30,856 nucleotides of DNA from a virus. Shown here piece after piece: positions 1-8,631 of this stretch. Under the pieces are notes generated by a model. The model was not told the origin of the DNA, did no database searches, and saw only the letters and a list, made by a program, of their open reading frames with translations. The stretch covers positions 1 through 30,856 of the IMG/VR virus record IMGVR_UViG_3300025759_000431. One strand, 5' to 3'. Within the stretch, counting starts at the first letter, position 1; each line of letters opens with the position of its first letter. The position numbers and the translations under genes were made by a program.

Positions 1-1676
1 CATCAGCCACAACGGGAACTGGAATTACTCTAACAACAAGCACTGACTACTGGGATACAACTGGCACTCAGACTGGTAGTGATTATCTTGATTCTTTGCA
101 TGTTGGTGTAACTGTGCGCTACGGTAAGAATGAGATTGTTATTACCAGCGTTCAGTCTGCAACTCAGGCTACGGGCAATGTAGTAGATGAACTATCTATT
201 CGATTGGCTGTTTTAAATCCGTTTAGAACGATTGATGGCAGCACTACTGTGGAGGTAACTCAAATTGCTCACGGTTTCTCAGGTTCTGAAGCTATTACTA
301 TTAGTGGAGCTAGCGCTACTGGCGGTATTAATACTGGCAATCTAAACGGCGCTAGAACTGTTAGTGGTATTATAGATGAGAATACATTTACCTTTACTGC
401 TGGTGGTTCAGCTTCTAGTGCAGAAGATGGCGGTGGTCAGGTAACAATAACCACACACGCTCCTAGTTTGGATTGGGATGAGCAAGCTCTCTCAGCTAAG
501 CGGGGATACCCTGCGGCTGTAGAGTTTCATCAGAACAGATTAGTGTTTGGCGGCAGTATCGCAGAGCCAGATAACATTTGGTTTAGCAAGATCGGCAGCT
601 TCTTTAACTTCGATGTAGGTGATGCGGCTGATGATGATGCTATCTCTTTGGTTGCTGCAACGGGTGATGTAAACGAAATCCGATATTTGGTTTCCAACCG
701 TGACTTGCAAATCTTCACAGCATCTAGCGAACTATATGTTCCTACTTACTTAAATCAAGCCATTACGCCAACAAACGTACAGATTAGAAAGCAAACACCA
801 TACGGCTCTGAGCATATTGAGCCTATGCCTGTTGATGGTGCTACGATCTTTGTGCAGCGCAACGGTAAGATTGTTCGAGAGTATTTGTTTACTGATACTG
901 AAGAAGCTTATACCTCTACTGCTGTTTCTACGATTGCCTCTCATCTTATTAGCAGTCCTAAGTATATGGCTGTTGTTCACAGCGGCTTTGGTCTTCCTGA
1001 TTCCTATGCAGCTATTACATCTGGCAATGGTGACTTGGTTCTGTTTTCATCTAACAGAGCAGAGAAGCGAGCGTCTTGGACTAGAGTAACTACAAATGGT
1101 GACTTTGGATCTGTAGTGGCTATTGAGGATAGATTGTTTGCAAATGTCTATGACTCAGATGGCAAGCTGCAACTGTGTGAGTTTACTGGTGATGTAGGTT
1201 TAGATCTTTATCTTTATGGTGCTATCTCAAGCAATCTTGTTGATGTAAGCGCATTGTACTCAAGTGGTGACACGGTAGATGTAATTGTTACTGATGGTAC
1301 CAATCTATCCCATCTTGGCAGTTTTACTGTAAATGCTGGTGATGACGTTGATCTTACAGCTTACTCTGGTCTTGGGTTTACTCATGCGTATGTGGGTGTG
1401 AAGTTTACTGCAAAGATAGTAACCAATCCGATTGATGCCTCTATGGGCAACGGCCCTGCGACTGGATCTATTCGTGGTATGACTAACGTTGTACTCGATC
1501 TTAAGAGTGCTCGCTCGCTGACAGTCAACGGGCATAAACTTGTGACTGAGACTGGGTTCACTGGGAAAAAAGAGTTCCGTCTCTTAGGCTACAGTCGTGA
1601 TCCACAGATAACCATTGAACAAAACGATCCGTTATCATTGCAGATAAACGGTCTAGTAGCGGAGTTAATAGTCTGA
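1..1676 (+). CDS. Tail tubular protein B (T7 gp12-like), 5' partial
   Basis: The reading frame is open from base 3, so the gene starts left of the window; the TTG at 96 is only an internal codon. The visible part is about 558 residues rich in beta-strand, Thr, Ser, Asp and Gly. It includes a stretch of the type VEFHQNRLVFGGS followed by DNIWFSKIGSFFNF, which I recognise from gp12-like tail tube or nozzle proteins of podoviruses. The product would form the lower part of the short tail through which DNA leaves the capsid. The stop overlaps the next ATG (TGATG), so translation is probably coupled to the internal virion genes. Family assignment is from remembered motifs; the truncation is seen directly. 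Confidence 0.8.
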   Translation, partial: SATTGTGITLTTSTDYWDTTGTQTGSDYLDSLHVGVTVRYGKNEIVITSVQSATQATGNVVDELSIRLAVLNPFRTIDGSTTVEVTQIAHGFSGSEAITISGASATGGINTGNLNGARTVSGIIDENTFTFTAGGSASSAEDGGGQVTITTHAPSLDWDEQALSAKRGYPAAVEFHQNRLVFGGSIAEPDNIWFSKIGSFFNFDVGDAADDDAISLVAATGDVNEIRYLVSNRDLQIFTASSELYVPTYLNQAITPTNVQIRKQTPYGSEHIEPMPVDGATIFVQRNGKIVREYLFTDTEEAYTSTAVSTIASHLISSPKYMAVVHSGFGLPDSYAAITSGNGDLVLFSSNRAEKRASWTRVTTNGDFGSVVAIEDRLFANVYDSDGKLQLCEFTGDVGLDLYLYGAISSNLVDVSALYSSGDTVDVIVTDGTNLSHLGSFTVNAGDDVDLTAYSGLGFTHAYVGVKFTAKIVTNPIDASMGNGPATGSIRGMTNVVLDLKSARSLTVNGHKLVTETGFTGKKEFRLLGYSRDPQITIEQNDPLSLQINGLVAELIV

Positions 1677-2113
1677 TGATTCAATTAATTGCAGCAGGTA
1701 TAGGTGCAGTTGGTCAGATAGCAGCTGGTCGAGCGCAGCAACAAGCATCTCAGCTAAACGCCTTTAACATTAAAACTGATAAGAAGTTGAATGAAGTGCA
1801 AGCAATGCAACAAGCTCGTGCTCGCAAAGAAGAATATGACTTAGCAACATCTGCAAATATAGCTGCATTCTCTGCGGCTGGCCGTGACGTTGGTGCTGAT
1901 AGAAGTGTTCAAGCATTCTTTGAGAAGCAAGAAGAGCTTGTGGGTCAGGATCTTGGCCGCATTGCAAGACAGCAAAGCATAGAGAGCATGAAGTCAGAGA
2001 TGGCTGCTATGGCTGAAAGACGCCGTGGTAGGAATGCTTACACCGCCTCTTTGTTTAATGCGGCTGGTACTATTGGCCAAGGCATCTATCAATATCAAAC
2101 GACAAGGACTTAG
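1676..2113 (+). CDS. Internal virion protein, T7 gp14-like (small core/ejection protein)
   Basis: A 145-residue protein with a hydrophobic N-terminus (about residues 2-17, rich in Ile, Ala and Gly), an Ala/Gln-rich helical middle with many Arg, Lys and Glu residues, and a short C-terminal hydrophobic patch (FNAAGTIGQGIYQY). Size, helix content and place directly before two giant internal proteins match the T7 gp14 position; gp14 is ejected and sits in the outer membrane. The start overlaps the tail protein stop and the next gene begins 3 bases after its own stop. The assignment rests mostly on gene order and general character, not a catalytic motif. Confidence 0.65.
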   Translation: MIQLIAAGIGAVGQIAAGRAQQQASQLNAFNIKTDKKLNEVQAMQQARARKEEYDLATSANIAAFSAAGRDVGADRSVQAFFEKQEELVGQDLGRIARQQSIESMKSEMAAMAERRRGRNAYTASLFNAAGTIGQGIYQYQTTRT

Positions 2114-2115
2114 TA

Positions 2116-5076
2116 ATGGCTGTAATTAGAGAAAGAACCAGAGTCTTTAATCAGCCAGTCGGTGTTGTTAGAGCAGATGCGGGAAGCGCAGACATTGGAC
2201 GTGCAGTTAGCAACGTTGCCGCTACGTTTCAACAGATTGCTTTTCGTGAAGCTGCTGAAGATGCTCAAAAGAAGGGCATAGAGATTGCCGAGGCTGTTGA
2301 GGAAAAGAAGCTAAGAACAATCAATCCAGAGACAGGCAAGCCAGAAGCATTCAAAGCTCCTAAAGGATTTGGTCGCATAGCATCTGCTGCTTATCAAAGC
2401 GTTATTGATAAAAGATATGAAGACTCTATTGGCACTGAGCTTAGAGTTAAGGCTCAAGAGATTGCTCTGAAATATCAGTATGACCCTGAGTCATATGACG
2501 AAGTAATGAGCAACTACATTGGTCAAATGGCTAATGGGGCTGAAGGTAAGTACAAAACATTTGTAGAAACAACAGGCGCTAAATTCTTAGCTCTTACAAA
2601 GCTAAACATCCAAGAGAATGTTGCAAAAAGAGCAAGACAAAATGCAGCTGATTCTATTTTAAGCGGGATTAGCACAAGTCAAGACAATGCTTACAGTGTT
2701 GCTCGCGCTGGTGGCTTTATTGCTCGTGAGAACGAGGACATTAGTGAAGCTCAAGCAATACATGACAGAGAGTTTGCTAATGCTCAGAACGGTGTATCTT
2801 CTGCGCTGTTAAAGGTTGGTGCTGATCAGACTGCTTCACAGCAACTTAAACAATCTATTGCGCTAGGCGCTGTTGAGTATTTGCTTTCTGGCACTGCAAA
2901 CAAATCAGAGCGCAATGCGATTGATCTTGCTATACGAACTCGCGGTAATCAGATGTCAGGATTGCCAAAGGGTTTGCAAGAAGAAGTTAAAAGTCTTTTG
3001 GCTTACGTTGAGCCAGCAAACATAGAAGCGGTTCTTAGGCATAGCTCGGTTGTATCTAGTGATTACAATGCTGTTGAGCAGGATCAAATTCAACAAGCAT
3101 CAAATCTAGCAAAGCTAAGAGCAAGAGAGCTAGAGCTTACTTTACCTGATACTCTTGAATCTTTGTTTACTACATCTAGCCTTAATGCGTCTGATGCCTT
3201 TGCCTCAGATGAAGCTTACTCGATACAAGCTGGCATTAACCTAACAAATGATCTGTACACGAGCGCTCAGGCTAAGTTAGATCAACGCTTCTTATCTGAT
3301 GAAAGCTATAGCAGGTCAGAAAGAGAAGGTGATTTAAAAGATGTTCGTCAAAACCTTCTTCGTCCTTACTTAATTCAAGCGGCTGCTGAGGGTAATGTAG
3401 AAGAGTTTCGGATTGCATTAGTAAGCAATAATCCAGAAGACATGAGCAAGCTGTCATTAAAGCAGCGCACATTTATTTCTGAGATTTATAATACTGACTT
3501 CTTTGATCCCAATGAAGACACTGGGTTTGCTAGAGAAGTTCTATCAGCAAATATTAATCAGATTAGACAGCAACGAGATAGAGAAGCATTACGCTTTGAG
3601 ATTGCTCAATCTGTAACAGAAGCTGCAGCTGCTGCTGAGTCTGGTGCGCTTAGTGATGAAGAATTTAATTCTATAAATGCTAAGATTGAAGATAGTATTG
3701 GACCAAATGGCTTAACGGCAGATCAAGGTATATCTGAATCAAACCGTCTAAGTAAGTCCAGAGCCTTTGGTGAGGTTACAACCTTTGCTGCTCGCGCCAA
3801 CTCTCGCAGCCTTAATAACCTTGCTGCATATGTAGACAGCCGAGGTAAGCGTGAAGGTATGTCGCCTGATGTAGTTGCTGCTGGTAATCGGATCTTAGAA
3901 ACCACAGATGACGTTGATGCTGTCGTTAGTAAAATTAATGGACTTAAAACAACAGTAGCTTCTGAAGAAGCGCAGATGAAAGATGCGATTGAGCTTCGCA
4001 ATAATTCTATCCGTATTCTTGGTGGCGGTGGAAATGCTAACGATAAAGCTGACAGAGACATTGCTCAGGAAATGCTGGATAACGCTGGCATTGACTTAGC
4101 TCAGTTTGATCAGCTTCCTGAGACACAAAGGGCTGCTGCGCTTTCTGTAATGAGAAGCGCCCCACCGCAGGGATTAATAGATAAGTTAGGTCAAATTGGA
4201 TCTGGCCTAGAGGTTGCTAATGCAGAGCAGTATTTAGATCTGTTTGCTGTTCTATCTAATACTCCTACTGGGACTGGTACTTTTGTTAGTACGCTTGGGG
4301 ATTCAATAAAAAATCCTCAACTTCTAACTGATATACATGAGATAAGGTTGATTACTGGTCAGGGCGTTAATGAGATTGCAATGGACTTAATTGAAAGGCA
4401 ACGTGATCCTAAGTCTAAACTTAATATGGATGTGGTTTTAGATAAGAAAACACCAACTGCATATGCCTTAGATCAAATAGGCGATCCTATTATTGCTGCG
4501 GAATTAGCGCCTTTGGTTGAGTATATGGCGCTTACTGGAAAAAGTGCATCGCAGATTAACTCTGTGTTAAGTTCAACTGTTGATAGCAAGTATGCAGAGA
4601 GCCGTTTTATTGCTGATCCGCGCTTTCCTGCTGGCTCAATCAAAAGATCACGTTACTCTTTAGAGGCTGTATTTCCTGAAAAAGATGATCGGAATGCATT
4701 TGTTACTAGAGTAAATGAGCAACTTCCATCTGGTTATAGCCTTATTCCAAACCTAGATGCAGGTGAGAAGCGTGTAATGCTTGTGCCTGATGAGAGTACT
4801 GCTGGCTTGAATTACTTTTCTTACTTTGTAGATGAGAACGAAGAACTGCGCCCATTGATTATTGAGCAAGATGGTCAACCTATGTGGCCTACGTTTGATC
4901 GTAGTGACATTGCAGATCATATGGCTAACAAAGCAAGCGCACTTGATTCTGCATTAAGAGAGCAAGAGACAGAACAGAAAAGAAAGTTTCTTGTAAAAGA
5001 AGAGTTAGAAAACAGACTTAATCCTGACTATGTTCCCAAGACATATGAAGATATTAATAGGGCGCTAGAAGAATGA
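2116..5076 (+). CDS. Internal virion protein, T7 gp15-like (986 aa)
   Basis: A large, soluble-looking, mostly helical protein without signal peptide, membrane segment or recognisable enzyme motif. It begins with a short basic stretch and continues in Ala/Glu/Gln-rich helices. The order of a 145-residue protein, this protein and a 1162-residue protein mirrors T7 gp14-gp15-gp16, the internal core that is ejected and builds a periplasmic channel for DNA entry. Its stop overlaps the next start (ATGA), as expected for proteins made in fixed ratio. The first 130 residues resemble internal virion proteins of marine podoviruses as I remember them. Function is inferred from size and position. Confidence 0.65.
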   Translation: MAVIRERTRVFNQPVGVVRADAGSADIGRAVSNVAATFQQIAFREAAEDAQKKGIEIAEAVEEKKLRTINPETGKPEAFKAPKGFGRIASAAYQSVIDKRYEDSIGTELRVKAQEIALKYQYDPESYDEVMSNYIGQMANGAEGKYKTFVETTGAKFLALTKLNIQENVAKRARQNAADSILSGISTSQDNAYSVARAGGFIARENEDISEAQAIHDREFANAQNGVSSALLKVGADQTASQQLKQSIALGAVEYLLSGTANKSERNAIDLAIRTRGNQMSGLPKGLQEEVKSLLAYVEPANIEAVLRHSSVVSSDYNAVEQDQIQQASNLAKLRARELELTLPDTLESLFTTSSLNASDAFASDEAYSIQAGINLTNDLYTSAQAKLDQRFLSDESYSRSEREGDLKDVRQNLLRPYLIQAAAEGNVEEFRIALVSNNPEDMSKLSLKQRTFISEIYNTDFFDPNEDTGFAREVLSANINQIRQQRDREALRFEIAQSVTEAAAAAESGALSDEEFNSINAKIEDSIGPNGLTADQGISESNRLSKSRAFGEVTTFAARANSRSLNNLAAYVDSRGKREGMSPDVVAAGNRILETTDDVDAVVSKINGLKTTVASEEAQMKDAIELRNNSIRILGGGGNANDKADRDIAQEMLDNAGIDLAQFDQLPETQRAAALSVMRSAPPQGLIDKLGQIGSGLEVANAEQYLDLFAVLSNTPTGTGTFVSTLGDSIKNPQLLTDIHEIRLITGQGVNEIAMDLIERQRDPKSKLNMDVVLDKKTPTAYALDQIGDPIIAAELAPLVEYMALTGKSASQINSVLSSTVDSKYAESRFIADPRFPAGSIKRSRYSLEAVFPEKDDRNAFVTRVNEQLPSGYSLIPNLDAGEKRVMLVPDESTAGLNYFSYFVDENEELRPLIIEQDGQPMWPTFDRSDIADHMANKASALDSALREQETEQKRKFLVKEELENRLNPDYVPKTYEDINRALEE

Positions 5077-8000
5077 AGAATGGGCTGACAGCATTAAGAG
5101 AGATTGAAACAGGGCAAAGGGTAACACCTCTGCCCGATATTTCTTTCATAGATACAGTTAAGTCTTCATTGGCCTACAAATACGATCCGCTAATAAGCAG
5201 AGAGCAGGAAATAGCTCGCTTTCCTTCGTTGCCTCAAGATGGATATAGGGCAATAGATAATATTCCTGATGATATGAAGCAGTATGGCTCGACATTGCTT
5301 AGAGCTACAAGCCAAGAGCATATGGAGTTTTTGGTTCAAAACCTAAGAGATGGGCTAAAGACACGCCAAGATCTTTCTAGGTCAGGTATTATTCCTCAGT
5401 TTGCTGCTGAACTGTTTGATCCTATTAACTATATTGGTATTCCGTTTGCTCGTGCTGCAACTTTTGCTGGCGCTGCTGTTAGAGGTGGTGCGTCTACGGC
5501 TGCTGTTGTTGCTGGTCAGGAAGCTATTCGCTATCCGCTTGATCCTTTAGCTACAAAAGAAGAGGCAGCATTAAACATTGGTGCTTCGTTTGTTCTTGGC
5601 GGTGCCATTAGTGGCTTGGTTACAATCCCAATGCAAAGAAGGATTGCCGCGCAAAAGTCTGCTGAAGAAGAGATAGCTAATCTGCAAAAGCAAATTGAGC
5701 CAGTTGAAGGTGAGCCTGTTGCTGAAATAGCACCAAGTTTGTTTACTGACTCATGGCTATACAAAGGAGTAACTACTCCTATGAAACGTATTCTTACTGA
5801 TAACAGCATCCCGAACTCAGTTAAGTTGCGTACACTCAAAATAGCTAACGATTCTGGCATACTGCTTGCAGCAAACAAACAAGGTCAAAAAGTAGGTAAC
5901 TCAGTCTTCCAGAACTCTAAGCTGCTCGAAGGCGAATGGGTAAAAGCATATGATGATATGCTATTAATCTGGGGGCAAAGCACTGGTAAGGGTGTGGTTA
6001 ATCCTCTGGACTATACATTTAAGCGCAAAGACTTTGAGACATGGCTTGAGGGCGTAGACTCAAAAGCAATGCGTGGTGTTGAAGCTGCTGATGATTTTGA
6101 AGCTCAAGCAATGAATAAGCTTAATAACTTTTACAAGACTTGGGAAACTCGTCTTAGCGAGCAAGGCTTGATTGGATCTAAGGCACACTACGAAAAGTTT
6201 ATAACAGGTCGTGAGGGGCGCATAGAGGGCGCACAGAAGCGTTTAGAAACTGCTCGCAACATAGACTACCGTATGAAGCTAGAGGCTCAGGTGCGGCGCT
6301 ACAGCGATGAGGTAGATGAGGCTCGTGCTATCTTAGATGATATAACTGATGAGGTTATGCCAGCTAATGAAAAGATCTTTCGTCCTAGATACTGGGATCA
6401 GGATGCAATCAAGGCAAACCGCGAAGAGTTTGAGCGCATCCTTACAGATTGGTACAAGAATAATCCGTCAATAGTTGTTGAGAAAGACGGTAAGTTTAGC
6501 AAATTAAAGTTATCTACAGATCCAGCTGCTATCAAGTCGCGTGTTGACGATACAATAGATAACATTATTGGCATCAAGGACATCTTAGATCCTGAGGCTG
6601 GTTACTATGGCGCTGGTAAATCAAAGCACTTTAAGCACCGCCTAGTGGATATTCCAAACGCACTGGTTTTAGACTTCATTCAAACTAATCCGATTGCTGT
6701 AATGAAGGCATACGTTCAGCGTACTGGAACTCGCTATGAGTTTTCTCGACAGTTTGATGGGGCATCTATCGACGATGTATTAGATGATACGTTCAACGAA
6801 ATGCTAGATGCTGGCAACACACCAGAGCAAGCTAACCGCGCTTTGCGTGATATGCGTCACTTGTATAGAAGAGTTACGGGTGGTTTGCAGCGTGATCCTG
6901 ATCGCTGGGATCAATCAACAGCTAGAGTTCTTCGTAGCCTTGCACAGCTAAACTATCTAGGTTCTGCTGGTATATCTACAATAACTGAGCCAGCTAAGAT
7001 TATGATGGAGCATGGGCTTGGACCTACGTTCCGTGGCTTATTCTCAGTAATGAAGAACAATCAGCTAAGACTTGGTGGCAAAGAGGGCAGACTAGCTGGT
7101 GAGGCCTTAGATAATATTATGAACTCGGCGCATCTGCGTCTTGTTGATGATGTAAACAATAATCCGTTTAGATCTGATATACTGGATAAGGCTAAAGAGC
7201 CTTTCTATCTGCTCAACGGTCTTGGCCCGATTACTCGTATCTTCAAAGACTTTGACGCTATGATGCGCTCTCATAGCATTATTGATTACTCTGTTCGCTG
7301 GACGCAAGGCAAAGCAACAAAACAAGAGCAAGAGTATCTGCTGCGTTACAACATTGACTTAGAAGATGCTAAGAAGCTTGCAAATGCACCTTGGCAGAAG
7401 TCTGAGTCTGGTTTGTATATGGCAAACACAGAAGCATGGACTAATACCATTGAGTTCCCTGCGACTAAAGCTGAAGTTATATCTGGTCCAACAGATGAGT
7501 TTACTAAGGGCGGTCGCTACAAGCCAGCATTCTACCGTGACTCTGAGAAAAAGATTTACATAGATGAAGAGTACATTAAGAATGTAATGTATGAACAACG
7601 CGGCTGGGAAAACCCACGAGTTGAAGGCGTTAAACCTGTTAAAAAAGGTATCATCAATACGCCAGAAGATTATGTGACTTTCATTAAGATGCATGAGATT
7701 ATGCATTCACTCAACAGGCCCAAAGATATGGGCTTTGATATGAGAAGAAAAGAAAGCAAGGCTGCGTATGAAAATGCAATAAATGATCTGGCTATTGCTG
7801 AGATAGAAAAACAAGCAAGAGTAGATCCTGAGACTGTGCGTACATTCCGCAATGCTCTTGGCTCTGGGATTATGAATACAATCCTAATGGGTACACCAGC
7901 AGATAAGCCAATAATTACTGACGGTATTGCCTACATTCCTATGCGTGTTGCTGAAAAGTTTGGCATGAAAGAAGACAGAGAGTTTAAGGGATACGCTCGC

Positions 8001-8561
8001 ATTGAAAGCGGATTACTTGGTCTACCGTTTCAGTTCTACAGCTACAGTTTAGCTGCGGTAAACAAGATTACAGCGGCATACGGGCATGGACAGCTAAAGA
8101 ACCAGTGGATTGGTACAGCTTTAGCTATGGGCTTGGGCTACATGGTGTTGCAATACAAAACGCCTGACTTTGTAGAGATGAGTTTCCAAGATCAACTTGC
8201 TAGATCCTTTGATTATTCAGGCGTTACTGCTTTGTATTCTGATATGTTCTACACAGCTATGTCTACTAGCTTAGCATTAGGTGGGCCTAATCTAACTGGC
8301 GGTGTTCTTCAGCCTCGCTTCCCTCAAAAACCTGATGCACTAGATGCCGCAAATGGTTTACTAGGCGCTGGCCCTAGCATTGCCACTGATCTTGCTCGTG
8401 GGTCTTATGATTTAGTTACGGGCAATATTGGTGAGGGCACCAAAGAAGTTATTCGTAATTTACCTTTTGCCAGAATGTGGTTTTGGAAAGGTAAGATGAA
8501 TGAATTTACCAATATGATTGAGGGCGAGCTTGATGCTCCTCTTGGTTTTGGGCGATATTGA
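5073..8561 (+). CDS. Giant internal virion/ejection protein (T7 gp16-like position) with HEIMH metallopeptidase motif
   Basis: This 1162-residue protein overlaps the previous stop by 4 bases. The N-terminal third holds two hydrophobic, Ala/Gly-rich stretches (about 122-150 and 165-186) that could enter membrane; there are further apolar segments near the C-terminus. T7 gp16 carries an N-terminal lytic transglycosylase, but I see no such motif here. Instead residues 874-878 read HEIMH, a classic HExxH zinc site, and Glu900 in YENAINDLA lies 25 residues after Glu875, a suitable third ligand for a gluzincin-type peptidase. The product is probably ejected into the cell envelope, where a peptidase could help penetration or process partner proteins (inference). 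Position assignment is firm; enzymatic activity is a prediction. Confidence 0.65.
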   Translation: MKNGLTALREIETGQRVTPLPDISFIDTVKSSLAYKYDPLISREQEIARFPSLPQDGYRAIDNIPDDMKQYGSTLLRATSQEHMEFLVQNLRDGLKTRQDLSRSGIIPQFAAELFDPINYIGIPFARAATFAGAAVRGGASTAAVVAGQEAIRYPLDPLATKEEAALNIGASFVLGGAISGLVTIPMQRRIAAQKSAEEEIANLQKQIEPVEGEPVAEIAPSLFTDSWLYKGVTTPMKRILTDNSIPNSVKLRTLKIANDSGILLAANKQGQKVGNSVFQNSKLLEGEWVKAYDDMLLIWGQSTGKGVVNPLDYTFKRKDFETWLEGVDSKAMRGVEAADDFEAQAMNKLNNFYKTWETRLSEQGLIGSKAHYEKFITGREGRIEGAQKRLETARNIDYRMKLEAQVRRYSDEVDEARAILDDITDEVMPANEKIFRPRYWDQDAIKANREEFERILTDWYKNNPSIVVEKDGKFSKLKLSTDPAAIKSRVDDTIDNIIGIKDILDPEAGYYGAGKSKHFKHRLVDIPNALVLDFIQTNPIAVMKAYVQRTGTRYEFSRQFDGASIDDVLDDTFNEMLDAGNTPEQANRALRDMRHLYRRVTGGLQRDPDRWDQSTARVLRSLAQLNYLGSAGISTITEPAKIMMEHGLGPTFRGLFSVMKNNQLRLGGKEGRLAGEALDNIMNSAHLRLVDDVNNNPFRSDILDKAKEPFYLLNGLGPITRIFKDFDAMMRSHSIIDYSVRWTQGKATKQEQEYLLRYNIDLEDAKKLANAPWQKSESGLYMANTEAWTNTIEFPATKAEVISGPTDEFTKGGRYKPAFYRDSEKKIYIDEEYIKNVMYEQRGWENPRVEGVKPVKKGIINTPEDYVTFIKMHEIMHSLNRPKDMGFDMRRKESKAAYENAINDLAIAEIEKQARVDPETVRTFRNALGSGIMNTILMGTPADKPIITDGIAYIPMRVAEKFGMKEDREFKGYARIESGLLGLPFQFYSYSLAAVNKITAAYGHGQLKNQWIGTALAMGLGYMVLQYKTPDFVEMSFQDQLARSFDYSGVTALYSDMFYTAMSTSLALGGPNLTGGVLQPRFPQKPDALDAANGLLGAGPSIATDLARGSYDLVTGNIGEGTKEVIRNLPFARMWFWKGKMNEFTNMIEGELDAPLGFGRY

Positions 8562-8575
8562 TTTGTCCTAGATTA

Positions 8576-8586
8576 TTTGTGCATTG
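8576..8586 (+). promoter_or_regulatory. Repeated leader motif TTTGTGCATTG, copy 1 (fibre gene)
   Basis: The 11-mer sits in the 70-base gap before the fibre gene and ends 46 bases before its ATG. The same 11-mer occurs before 23576 and 27562 at almost the same distance. It is probably a promoter or activator element for rightward transcription. Downstream lies a possible small stem (CTTTGT with ACAAAG) and the Shine-Dalgarno AGAGGTG. Confidence 0.55.
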
Positions 8587-8631
8587 ATCTTCTTCGCTTC
8601 TTTGTGTGAGAAGAGAACAAAGAGGTGAACC

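Noticed and set aside
96-98. TTG at 96 as a start codon of the first gene
   Set aside because: The frame stays open back to base 3 and the sequence continues the same beta-rich protein, so the gene is truncated by the window edge.
8588-8615. Possible terminator hairpin before the fibre gene (CTTTGT/ACAAAG)
   Set aside because: The stem is short with a large loop, no T-run follows, and the ribosome site overlaps; more likely part of the leader.
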